From positions 3,109,645-3,173,644 of the forward strand of contig NZ_KZ454936.1 of NCBI RefSeq assembly GCF_002797315.1: a stretch of 64,000 nucleotides of DNA. The letters run 5' to 3'. The stretch is from Bacillus sp. FJAT-44742 (GTDB taxonomy: Bacteria; Bacillota; Bacilli; Bacillales; Marinococcaceae). The notes under the pieces were generated by a model. The model was not told the origin of the DNA. It did no database searches and worked only from the letters and a program-made list of their open reading frames with translations. This document shows, piece after piece, positions 33,998-42,519 of this stretch; positions within the stretch are counted from its first letter, which is position 1; the number at the start of each line of letters is the position of its first letter. Both the position numbers and the translations under genes were made by a program.

Positions 33998-34940
33998 TCT
34001 TAACGCCTCCAATCCCATTTGCTATACCTATTAATTGGGTAGGGAAGTCCAAACGATCTACTATTACGTCACCCTTCTCGCCTATTACCCCTCCTGCAAC
34101 TATGTTTACCCCTTCTATTCTTTTACTACCTTGAATTAGATCAAAGAAGTCTAATACTTCTTTTTGCAAACACAATCCTGCATAAGGAAAAGCGATTCTG
34201 ACGTCTAACCTTAGACATAATAATTCCCATTCTCTTGAAACAAGGTAAAAAGAGTGAGAAAAATTGTTTATACCACCATCAATTACAAACCCCCTAAACT
34301 TAAGTGGTTTTAACCATTCTTCTCCTATAACCTGTTCACTAGAAACAAAGGATACGAGACCATCAATACTCCCTGTCTTTAAATCAGATATATTTTCAAT
34401 TGCAATTATAAGGTCTTCACTAGCATGTCTGGGAAGTATGCTATTTAAAGCAGCAACTAACAACTTATTTTTTTCTAGGTTTCTTCCATATAGGTAAACC
34501 TTTACTCCTCTTTCAGCTAAGCGAAGAGCTAATTTTCCTGCAATATTTCCATTTCCATACAAAATAATTTTATTAGCGGCAATATCTTTTCCTAAAATAC
34601 TGTTAATTTGCAAATCAGCTGCTTCCACTGTTATATCATTAGGTTTGTATTGGTAAATGGGAGTGATTTTTATAGTATTTAGTGCAATTTCCCATAAATG
34701 ATCTATTTGTTTTTTTTCAACATCCACTAAGATTTTAGAAGCTTTACCATCAATATAAGTTAAACATTTCCTAGCAGTTTCTGAGGAAGAGACCAATATA
34801 TTAATTACTTCGTATGATAACAAGGTTCTTCTAGGGAGGATACTAAAATCGTTAGATATTCTAGAGGTTGTACCTATAGTTATAATTAAGTTATTCTTAT
34901 CTACGTCCTTTATTTCTTTTTTAATTAGGTCAACATTCAA
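33912..34940 (-). CDS. Unknown Rossmann-type protein in the eps operon
   Basis: A 342-residue protein with a clear nucleotide-binding loop near residue 124 (IILYGNGNIAGKLALRLAERG, followed by VYLYGRN), reminiscent of shikimate-dehydrogenase or glutamyl-tRNA-reductase NAD(P) domains. The N-terminal 100 residues and the C-terminal part (VIDGGINNFS, AGGVIGEKGDVIVDRLDFP) do not match a family I know. It may reduce or oxidise a sugar or keto-acid precursor of the polymer. The start is TTG with GGGAG six bases upstream. The 3' end overlaps the sugar-transferase gene by up to 107 bases, implying tight coupling. Low GC like its neighbours. Confidence 0.75.
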   Translation of the reverse strand: MNVDLIKKEIKDVDKNNLIITIGTTSRISNDFSILPRRTLLSYEVINILVSSSETARKCLTYIDGKASKILVDVEKKQIDHLWEIALNTIKITPIYQYKPNDITVEAADLQINSILGKDIAANKIILYGNGNIAGKLALRLAERGVKVYLYGRNLEKNKLLVAALNSILPRHASEDLIIAIENISDLKTGSIDGLVSFVSSEQVIGEEWLKPLKFRGFVIDGGINNFSHSFYLVSREWELLCLRLDVRIAFPYAGLCLQKEVLDFFDLIQGSKRIEGVNIVAGGVIGEKGDVIVDRLDFPTQLIGIANGIGGVKSGNEETTADRERIDFIKKHILQSNKKNF

Positions 34941-34967
34941 ACATTTCTCCCACCTTCCTTTATTTTT

Positions 34968-35717
34968 TTACCTTTTTTTTGCAGCATTTATCAAATAATT
35001 CCCAAAACACCAAGTAGCTTTTAGGAAACTTAATTGTTCAACTCTTCTATAAATAACCCATGTTCGTCTCAGAGCTTTTAATTTGTTACTAGAAACCGAA
35101 TTATTTACTTTTCTATAGGTTGATAATTGTTCATTCAAACCATAAGCTGTGTATCCTTTTTTTAATATCTTCAACCAATAGGCGGTATCTTGTCCTGCTC
35201 TTATATTAGGCATATGTAATTTACCAATTTTTCGTACATCTAACATTACTGTTAAACAACCTATTATCGTGTTTTTTAATAATTTATTGTAAGTAATTGT
35301 CCTCGGCACTTTTACACTCTTACCCGTGTAGCTTCCATCTTCATTAACAATTACATAACTCGTAAAACTAAAGGCAAGTTCTTCTCTTTCCATAAATTTC
35401 ACTTGAGTTTCTAACTTTTTTGGATGCCAAATGTCATCACTATCAAGGAAAGCAAAATAATCACCGCAAGCCATGTCAATTGCTTTGTTTCTACAAACTG
35501 CTGGACCGCTATTTTTTTCTAGATAGAGTACTTTAATTCTTTTTTCACTTTTTGATTCTTCGTCTATAATTTCTCGTGTTTTATCAGTAGAGGCATCATC
35601 TACTATAATCATTTCCCAATTACTATAGGTTTGCGACTTTACTGATTGAATGGTCTCTTTAATAAACCTTTCAGAATTAAAAGAAGGGGTGATAACTGAT
35701 ATTAATGAAGTTTCCAT
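34968..35717 (-). CDS. Glycosyltransferase family 2
   Basis: A 249-residue GT-A enzyme that adds one sugar to the lipid-linked repeat unit on the cytoplasmic face. N-terminal SVITPSFNSERFIKETIQSV, nucleotide-binding IIVDDASTDKT, the metal-binding DSDD in FAFLDSDDIWHPKKLE, and acceptor-side GQDTAYWLKILKKGY are visible. The ribosome-binding sequence GAGGTGA is about 12 bases from the ATG. It lies between a GT4 gene and the Rossmann gene in the eps operon. Donor and acceptor sugars are unknown. Confidence 0.9.
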   Translation of the reverse strand: METSLISVITPSFNSERFIKETIQSVKSQTYSNWEMIIVDDASTDKTREIIDEESKSEKRIKVLYLEKNSGPAVCRNKAIDMACGDYFAFLDSDDIWHPKKLETQVKFMEREELAFSFTSYVIVNEDGSYTGKSVKVPRTITYNKLLKNTIIGCLTVMLDVRKIGKLHMPNIRAGQDTAYWLKILKKGYTAYGLNEQLSTYRKVNNSVSSNKLKALRRTWVIYRRVEQLSFLKATWCFGNYLINAAKKR

Positions 35718-35739
35718 TCTCTATTATTCACCTCACTAC

Positions 35740-36867
35740 CTAACTAATTGTGTTATTTATTATCTTTTTGTACCAAAGTTTCAATTTTTCTTCTTCATGC
35801 TCCCAGTTTAACTCATTGTTTATAGCCTCCCTACCATTTTCCCCCATAATCTTTGCTTGTTCTGGATTATTAATTAAAAATAATATAGCTTTTCTTATTT
35901 CCTGATGATTATAAGGGTCTACTACTAGCCCGCAATTATATTTATTGATAAATTCTTTCCATTTAGGGAAATCAGAACAAATAATTGGAAGTCCCGCCTG
36001 CATATACTCGAAAAATTTAGTCAGTTCCTTTTTCTTATAATGTTCCGTAGGTGGAAAAAGCGCTAAACCTGCTACATAGTGCTTGAAATATTCCTTATCA
36101 ATTTCCTCTCTTGAAATAAATTTATTTAAGCCTTTAATATCTAGGTAATCTTTATTCATTCCAGAAGCTTCATTCATTCTCTCAAATACGTTAGTTGAAC
36201 ACTTTCCTACCATCCTTATTTTTATATCTAAATTAAGATTAGTGAGGTTAGCATGAATTAAAGCACCACGATCTTCTGTTATATTTCCTGTATAAAGCAA
36301 TGACGGTTTACCATCACCAAAGACGTTTTCTTGCTTATATTCTTCTCTAATAGGTGGATAGTTAAGTATTAATTGGCCCTTAGGAAAAATATCTTGATAA
36401 TATTTTTCAGCTAAACAGATATGAAAGTTTCTGCTTATTCGTCTCTCAATACTCCTAAATACTTTTGCTAGTTTAGAACGAACTTTTTTAGGTAAATAAT
36501 TTTTTTGCTCAATACTAGTTTTGTAGTCTTCGTGAACGTCATAGATTACATTGTTTTTACTGTTTTTTAATAACCGCCCGACCCACATTAGCTCTGGATC
36601 GTGAAAATGATAGATATCCGCATTTAAAGATTTGGCTTTAGAGTACGCTTCCAAAGTCCCAAATATAAACCTGTTCCATCTTTTTTTTCTTGGCTTTAAT
36701 TTTATAATACCAATTCCATCATAAGTAGAAGCATTCAAATCTTCGTGATCTGTTGTAATTAACTTCACTTGGTATCCTTCTTTTGCTAATGCTTTACATT
36801 CTTTATGGAAAATTCGTGTATCAAATGGGTGATGTACCGTTGTAATATGAACTACTTTTTTCGTCAT
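35740..36867 (-). CDS. Glycosyltransferase family 4
   Basis: A 375-residue GT-B enzyme. The N-terminal part holds VVHITTVHHPFDTRIFHKE and ADIYHFHDPELMWVG; the C-terminal Glyco_transf_1 part has LLYTGNITEDRG and the E-x7-E-like KKKELTKFFEYMQAGLPII. It resembles the GT4 encoded at 53257-54387 (same HPxxDxRIxxKEC and YHFHDPELLxxG features). AAAAGGAGAGCC precedes the ATG. It presumably extends the repeat unit. Sugar specificity is not readable. Confidence 0.9.
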   Translation of the reverse strand: MTKKVVHITTVHHPFDTRIFHKECKALAKEGYQVKLITTDHEDLNASTYDGIGIIKLKPRKKRWNRFIFGTLEAYSKAKSLNADIYHFHDPELMWVGRLLKNSKNNVIYDVHEDYKTSIEQKNYLPKKVRSKLAKVFRSIERRISRNFHICLAEKYYQDIFPKGQLILNYPPIREEYKQENVFGDGKPSLLYTGNITEDRGALIHANLTNLNLDIKIRMVGKCSTNVFERMNEASGMNKDYLDIKGLNKFISREEIDKEYFKHYVAGLALFPPTEHYKKKELTKFFEYMQAGLPIICSDFPKWKEFINKYNCGLVVDPYNHQEIRKAILFLINNPEQAKIMGENGREAINNELNWEHEEEKLKLWYKKIINNTIS

Positions 36868-36909
36868 AGGCTCTCCTTTTTATATCTTTATCTAATAATA
36901 AGTTATTCA

Positions 36910-38115
36910 TTACTTTGTGTCATCGGGATCATAAAGTCTAAAACTCATACCTAAGAAAGCAAACAGGAGCCTGTTATCGTTTAAATCACCTGTAAACATT
37001 GCATTAAATAAATAAAAGAGGAAAAGAGAAAATGCAATTTTATTTATTCTAACTTTTCTCCGTATTAATACTGGAAACGAGATAAATATAAAAAAAATAA
37101 CTAACCCTATTAATCCTAGTTCAGTTAATATTTCTAGTAAGATATTATGAGGATAGTAATTTACATCACCAAACCCGTATAAAACAGGCCAAGAACCAAT
37201 ACCATTACCTACGAAAATATTATTAGTCCAGGCAATAAGGGCATGGTTATAAAAATCTAGGCGAGTACTAGCTGATCCACTGTCGCCCGATTGGAAGCTA
37301 GAAACAATTCCAAATAATCGGTTTACTGCCTGTAAATTAACAAAGTTTATATCTATAAATGGTAAGATTACTATTATACTTGTTAAGACAAAGGAGGATG
37401 ATATGATGAAACTCTTTTTTATTCTCTTTCTATGAAAACACTTCCACAAGGCAAACAATGCAACAACCAATAGTAATGATATTAAAGGCCCCCTGCTACC
37501 TATATATAGTATAGGACTTATTTGCAACAAAAAAAGGAACCATAACACTAATCTTTGCTTCTTGTTACTCTGTTTGAAAAGTAAAATACTCAGAGTAACT
37601 ATAGCTCCCATCCCAAGTATCCTTCCTATATTAATATGATTGTTTCCTAGTATTTCCACTGAAGAATTTGGACTGTTAAACAAGAAAATAATGGTTTGAA
37701 TAGATATAAATAATGAAAATAGTAATAATAACATTATAAATTTTCTATACCTAAAGTAGTTGGTGCTAATTACAAAACAAGAACCTACAAAAGCAAATAA
37801 AGTGAGAGTTCCTAGATGTAAAATTTTTTCTAACGCATAATCGGTACTGAGTGACCAAAATAAACTAAGAACAGAATAAAATATAAAAACAATAAATATA
37901 CTTAAAAATAATAACCTTTGTTTAGAAAATTCAAAGGTACTTTTATAAAAAACAAAGATCATAATTATACAACTTAATATAAAAAAGAACGCTGTTAAAT
38001 CTATAGGAACCCATTGTAAATACTCACTTCCTTTAAAACGACCAGAAAGTATAAAAAGAGCAAAGAATAATTCAAAAGAAAAAAAGTATATAACTAATCT
38101 ATTTATTTTTGACAT
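36910..38115 (-). CDS. O-antigen polymerase/ligase family protein (Wzy-like)
   Basis: An integral membrane protein of about 401 residues with 10-12 hydrophobic helices and a large extracytoplasmic loop containing GSRGPLISLLLVVALFAL and GNGIGSWPVLYGFGDVNYYPHNILLEIL. This matches the Wzy_C / O-antigen ligase pattern, where the conserved Arg and His handle undecaprenyl-PP-linked chains. The start at 38115 has GGAG six bases upstream; the earlier ATG at 38127 contains that motif. In this operon it is the candidate polymerase joining flipped repeat units. Confidence 0.88.
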   Translation of the reverse strand: MSKINRLVIYFFSFELFFALFILSGRFKGSEYLQWVPIDLTAFFFILSCIIMIFVFYKSTFEFSKQRLLFLSIFIVFIFYSVLSLFWSLSTDYALEKILHLGTLTLFAFVGSCFVISTNYFRYRKFIMLLLLFSLFISIQTIIFLFNSPNSSVEILGNNHINIGRILGMGAIVTLSILLFKQSNKKQRLVLWFLFLLQISPILYIGSRGPLISLLLVVALFALWKCFHRKRIKKSFIISSSFVLTSIIVILPFIDINFVNLQAVNRLFGIVSSFQSGDSGSASTRLDFYNHALIAWTNNIFVGNGIGSWPVLYGFGDVNYYPHNILLEILTELGLIGLVIFFIFISFPVLIRRKVRINKIAFSLFLFYLFNAMFTGDLNDNRLLFAFLGMSFRLYDPDDTK

Positions 38116-38134
38116 CGAAATCTCCATTATTTAC

Positions 38135-39265
38135 CTAAATTATTGTATTTATGGATGTTTTCACTTCTTTAATTTTATCTTCTAATTTAAAGTTATTTTC
38201 TATGTCCTTTTTTGCTTGTAAACCTATTTTCTCCCTCAGTTCTTCCTCTTGAAATAACAGCACTATTTTATCTGCGAAAGCCTGGGAAACCTTCTCTTCT
38301 TCTACTCCTACTATTTCTATTAGTATTCCATTCTCCATTTGTCTAATAACCTCTGAAGGTCCCGTTTGACAATTCGAAGATATTACAGGCATTCCTAACG
38401 CCATAGCTTCCAACAAAACATTAGGGAAGCCCTCACTCCTTGATGGAAATAAAAATATATCAGCCAACCTCATATAAGGAAATGGATTCGTCTTTTCACC
38501 TAAAAAAAACACTTGCTCCATGAGATTCAGACTTTCAGCTAGCTTTTTATAGTGTGATAGTTTAGTGCCTTCTCCAACCACCAACAGCTCCATATTTTTT
38601 CTAATTTGAAAAGGAATTTTTTCTAAGGCGCATAGAAGGTAATCTAATCCCTTTCTATATTCCAACCTTCCGACAAATAATAAAGTAAACTTATTATTTT
38701 CCTTTAAAACATTATTTTGATTAATTGTTGAATTTTTAATTAGATCTAAATCTACTCCGTTATGGATAACCTGTACATTCCCAGGGTTATTTTGGTATGA
38801 TTTTATGCAATTTTCTTTTGCTTCCTTGGATACAGAAATCATTTTGTTTGCCCTGTTAAACAACCAGGAGCGAAATGTTTTTTCAAAATAATTTTTCTCT
38901 CCCGATACAGAGCCACTTATATACAACATTGTTTTAACTTTTAGATTCAAACTTGCTAGTGATACAATCATATTGGTATTCCAACCACGACTAACCACTA
39001 AATCGTAATCACCCCTAACTAAGATTTGTCTTAATTTATAAATAATTTTCAGGGCATTATTTTTACTAAATTTAGTATTGATAATTTTCAAGTCAATATC
39101 TCTAAAAAAATGCTTGAATGAACCTGTATCTTCAACAATACATACTTCTACACAGTATTCATCCTTAAGTTCTCTAGTTAAGTAATAAAGTTGTCTTTCG
39201 GTCCCTCCTGCTTTTAAGTAAGGTAACAGAAACAATATTCTTTTTGTTTTTTTATTTTCATTCAT
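38135..39265 (-). CDS. Glycosyltransferase family 4
   Basis: A 376-residue GT-B enzyme. N-terminal FLLPYLKAGGTERQLYYLTREL (the GGTER loop), linker VIHNGVDLDLIK, then the C-terminal donor domain with LLFVGRLEYRKGLDYLL, VFFLGEKTNPFPYMRLADIFLFPSRSEGFPNVLLEAMALG containing the E-x7-E pair. The family call is secure. The start at 39265 is nine bases from AAAGG; the ATG at 39274 is too close. It belongs to the AT-rich core of the eps operon. Confidence 0.92.
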   Translation of the reverse strand: MNENKKTKRILFLLPYLKAGGTERQLYYLTRELKDEYCVEVCIVEDTGSFKHFFRDIDLKIINTKFSKNNALKIIYKLRQILVRGDYDLVVSRGWNTNMIVSLASLNLKVKTMLYISGSVSGEKNYFEKTFRSWLFNRANKMISVSKEAKENCIKSYQNNPGNVQVIHNGVDLDLIKNSTINQNNVLKENNKFTLLFVGRLEYRKGLDYLLCALEKIPFQIRKNMELLVVGEGTKLSHYKKLAESLNLMEQVFFLGEKTNPFPYMRLADIFLFPSRSEGFPNVLLEAMALGMPVISSNCQTGPSEVIRQMENGILIEIVGVEEEKVSQAFADKIVLLFQEEELREKIGLQAKKDIENNFKLEDKIKEVKTSINTII

Positions 39266-39282
39266 AGACTTCATCCTTTACA

Positions 39283-40299
39283 TTACCTTGTTGAAATTTT
39301 TTTCCACATGGATCTAACTTTCAAATATAAATTATTTCTTTTTCGCACATTTTTAATTATTTTTCTTGCTAATTTCTCCAACCTCTTTTCTTTTTTTAAC
39401 AACATATAAAAAAAGTGAAACAAAGTATTTCTTATTAACCTTTGTTGATTTAAACTTAAACTGTTTACTTCTAAACTTTTTTCTAAATTCTTGTTAAAAA
39501 AAGCAGTTAATGATAACTGCCAAAGCTCAAGAGCAAGACGCTTATTTTTTTTCATGTAAAAAGACGCATGTATTCCATGCTTATCTAGAAAATCAACATT
39601 ATTCTTAATCCTTTCTTGTATGCATTGCCTTGCAAATTCCCCAAAAAACTTTTGCATTATTATTTTATCGATTGAAGACCCAACCCCATTAGGGAGGATA
39701 TATCTTTTATACAAAACTTTTTCAACTATAGAAAAATTACTAATCAAACTCATTCTCATCCATAAGTCATAATCTTGGCTAAACAAAAAAAATTCTCTAT
39801 AGCCTCCAGCTTTTTGATACACACTTTTTCTAAACATTACTTCCCCATGTGTAAAGATATTACTTTTTAGTAATTGATTTGTTGCTTTTTCCCCCTTATT
39901 AATATCGGGTTTATAGTAACTTTTAACCCCATTAATAGTATTAACTTTCTCAACTATACAACCTACTGCCCCTATCGTAGGGTTTGCTGTGAGCACATTA
40001 AGTTGTTCTTTAATTCTATCTTTGTAAGATATATCACCAGAACCATGGATAGCTATAACTTTTCCTTTACAATAATCAATTGCCTTTTTTATAGAGTGAA
40101 CGAACCCTTGGTTGCACTGGGTAAAAACTTTCAATCTCGGATCCTTAATAGATTCTAACCTTTTTAACGTATTGTCTTTGGAACCATCATCAATCGCAAT
40201 GATTTCAATATTTTTATATGATTGGTTAAGTAAACTGTTAATTGATTCAATTACATTCTCTTCTCTATTGTAGTAAATTGTAATAATAGAAACTAACAT
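39283..40299 (-). CDS. Glycosyltransferase family 2 with altered DxD motif
   Basis: A 338-residue GT-A-like enzyme: SIITIYYNREENVIESINSL, IIAIDDGSKDNTLKRL and SQDYDLWMRMSL are typical GT2 features. The usual DSDD metal motif reads HGSGD (VIAIHGSGDISYKDRI), leaving a single Asp. The C-terminal 120 residues are Lys- and Leu-rich with possible membrane-associated helices. Such altered motifs occur in some active GT2 enzymes, so loss of function cannot be concluded. AAAGGGAGAATAGGA precedes the ATG. It follows the flippase gene. Confidence 0.88.
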   Translation of the reverse strand: MLVSIITIYYNREENVIESINSLLNQSYKNIEIIAIDDGSKDNTLKRLESIKDPRLKVFTQCNQGFVHSIKKAIDYCKGKVIAIHGSGDISYKDRIKEQLNVLTANPTIGAVGCIVEKVNTINGVKSYYKPDINKGEKATNQLLKSNIFTHGEVMFRKSVYQKAGGYREFFLFSQDYDLWMRMSLISNFSIVEKVLYKRYILPNGVGSSIDKIIMQKFFGEFARQCIQERIKNNVDFLDKHGIHASFYMKKNKRLALELWQLSLTAFFNKNLEKSLEVNSLSLNQQRLIRNTLFHFFYMLLKKEKRLEKLARKIIKNVRKRNNLYLKVRSMWKKISTR

Positions 40300-40323
40300 T
40301 CCTATTCTCCCTTTATCAATAGT

Positions 40324-41622
40324 TTACATTGCTTTTTTAAATTTATTAATAACCTCTTTTATATCACTAAGTTGTAGGAAGAGAACTGTCCTTAATGGAA
40401 TTTGTTCCTTTCTTGAATAAACTATTCCAAAAAGTAATCCACCTAGAGAATAACTAATTGTCGAGGCCCATGCTGCTCCACTCATTCCATACTTTGGTAT
40501 TAAGATAAGATTAAGAATAATATTCAGAATTAAGGGTCCCACGAACACCCAAAACGCGTACAGGGGAAAGCCTCTTCCTGCTAAATCAGGGTGAAGAATT
40601 TTAGAAATTACAATAACAAAAATTCCAGGTAATAAGATCCTAATTACTTCCACAGAAGAAATAAATTCTTCACCGTATATAACTGAAACTAAAAAAGGAG
40701 CCATTATCCACAATAAAAGACAAATACATAATAATAAAGGCATGCTCATTCTTAACAGCTTAACAGCCCTTAAATAGGTCTTTTCATCACCAACCTTAGA
40801 AGATGCACTCTTTGCAAATAATACCATTCCCATAGCGGCAGGCAACTTCCATATTAACTCAGATAGGTTGGTTCCTATAGAATAAATTCCTACGCTTTCG
40901 GGGGAAGTCATTTGCTCCAGAAAAATAATATCAACTCTATAATTTAATGTTAATATAAATAACGCCAAAGCAAATTTTATTCCATGATTAAAGAGTGATT
41001 TTGATACTTCCTTATTGTATTTAAAGGTTATTTTGAACTTTTTGGTAATCACTATAGTTAAGTAAACCAACATAACTATCCCCATCAAAAGTTGCACTAA
41101 GGCGGCTCCTATGATGTCTAAATTAAAAAGCCAAACCAATAGAAGAACTCCTAGTAAATTTACAAAAAAACTAAGTAATTCACTGATATTAAAAGTTCCT
41201 ATTTTAATTTGTCCTTGTAAAATTCCTTGAAAATACTTTGATAATATTTTTAATGGTATGGTTATTAATGCAATCGTTATAATTAACCAACCATAGCTTT
41301 GTACAGAGCCAGTAGTATAATAGGTGACTGCCACGGCCAGAGACAACAAGGAAGCAATAAGCCAAACTATCATTACTGAGGATATAATCTCTTCCGTTTT
41401 ATAGAGTTTTTTACCAATATGATAGGCAGTTGCTTGCCTAATACCTAGGTCTGCTAAAGTGATAATAAGATTAGGCACAACAAACACCGCAGTTACAATG
41501 CCTTTACCCTCTGGTCCTAATAGCCTTGCTAAAATTACTGAAATAATAAAGCTACCAAACAATATTATTATTTTTGTACCAAAAGTTGTGACAACTTGAA
41601 AACTAGTACTTCCTTTATTCAT
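40324..41622 (-). CDS. Polysaccharide flippase (Wzx / MVF-type)
   Basis: A membrane protein of about 432 residues with 12-14 helices that flips undecaprenyl-linked repeat units across the membrane. The N-terminus (FQVVTTFGTKIIILFGSFII, ARLLGPEGKGIVTAVFVVP) is diagnostic of the polysaccharide biosynthesis export family, and the C-terminal half has the matching PKYGMSGAAWASTISY loop. The ATG at 41637 immediately follows the murB stop and has no ribosome-binding site. The ATG at 41622 has GGAGAGTAGG before it, so I use that. Confidence 0.9.
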   Translation of the reverse strand: MNKGSTSFQVVTTFGTKIIILFGSFIISVILARLLGPEGKGIVTAVFVVPNLIITLADLGIRQATAYHIGKKLYKTEEIISSVMIVWLIASLLSLAVAVTYYTTGSVQSYGWLIITIALITIPLKILSKYFQGILQGQIKIGTFNISELLSFFVNLLGVLLLVWLFNLDIIGAALVQLLMGIVMLVYLTIVITKKFKITFKYNKEVSKSLFNHGIKFALALFILTLNYRVDIIFLEQMTSPESVGIYSIGTNLSELIWKLPAAMGMVLFAKSASSKVGDEKTYLRAVKLLRMSMPLLLCICLLLWIMAPFLVSVIYGEEFISSVEVIRILLPGIFVIVISKILHPDLAGRGFPLYAFWVFVGPLILNIILNLILIPKYGMSGAAWASTISYSLGGLLFGIVYSRKEQIPLRTVLFLQLSDIKEVINKFKKAM

Positions 41623-41640
41623 AGACCTACTCTCCATAAG

Positions 41641-42519
41641 TTATACGCAAATTACTTCTTCTTCCATTACAATTGAATGTTTAATTTTCACTTCATTTTT
41701 AGCTACTCTTATTAACTTCTTAATATCTTTTGCTGTTGCCTGATCGACATTTTCTATCCAATTACCATGTCGCTCGCTAATCCTTGCTCCTCCTACTCGG
41801 TATCCCTTTAACCCAGCTTCTTCAATTAATTTCCCTGGATAAGGCCCCTGTGGAGGGCTTTTAAATGTACTTCCAGCACTAGGGATGTTAAGTGGGAATT
41901 TTGTTCTTCTTCTTTCCGCATTCTTTTTTGTTTTCTCTATTGCTTTGTTATTTAGGTCTTCTCGTAAATCGTATTCAGCTTCTATAATTACAAACTTTGA
42001 ATGTAAAAATGAAGAAGATCTAAAGCCTAATTCTAAATCTTTTAATTCTTTCTTTTTCAAAATTCCGTAATCATTTAAGTAGGTAACTGATTTTAAAATA
42101 TTTTTTGTTTCCTCACCAGCCGATCCGGCATTCATGACCACAGCTCCTCCAACAGTGCCTGGAATGCCAGCGTAAAATTCAAACCCTTCAAAGCCCAATT
42201 TAGCCATCGTAAAAGCTAACTTAGGCAGTGGCATTCCAGCCTGCACACTTACACTATTTCCTAATATTGAATATTCCGAACACCCTTTGCCAATGTATAT
42301 AACAGCCCCATTAAATCCTTCGTCATTTATTAAAATATTAGAACCCTTCCCTATTACGAAATAAGGAGTATTATTATTCTTGCATATACTCAGTGTTTCT
42401 TGGATATCTTCCTTATTATTAGGTTCAATAAAGTATCTACATTTACCCCCAACTTTCCAACTTGTATACGTGGCTAGACTAACGTTTTCTTTTACTTGGC
42501 ACTGAAGACTATTGAACAT
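41641..42519 (-). CDS. murB: MurB-type UDP-N-acetylenolpyruvoylglucosamine reductase
   Basis: FAD enzyme that reduces UDP-GlcNAc-enolpyruvate to UDP-N-acetylmuramate. About 292 residues of the shorter MurB type. FAD-binding features are YTSWKVGGKCRYFIEP, FVIGKGSNILINDEGF and GIPGTVGGAVVMNAGSAGEE. The catalytic region is NIPSAGSTFKSP with the proton-donating Ser, plus SERHGNWIEN near the C-terminus. The ATG at 42519 has GGAG upstream; an in-frame TTG at 42534 is less likely. It overlaps the end of the murA-like gene by 11 bases, so the two steps are translated together. It is unusual inside an exopolysaccharide operon. Confidence 0.9.
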   Translation of the reverse strand: MFNSLQCQVKENVSLATYTSWKVGGKCRYFIEPNNKEDIQETLSICKNNNTPYFVIGKGSNILINDEGFNGAVIYIGKGCSEYSILGNSVSVQAGMPLPKLAFTMAKLGFEGFEFYAGIPGTVGGAVVMNAGSAGEETKNILKSVTYLNDYGILKKKELKDLELGFRSSSFLHSKFVIIEAEYDLREDLNNKAIEKTKKNAERRRTKFPLNIPSAGSTFKSPPQGPYPGKLIEEAGLKGYRVGGARISERHGNWIENVDQATAKDIKKLIRVAKNEVKIKHSIVMEEEVICV

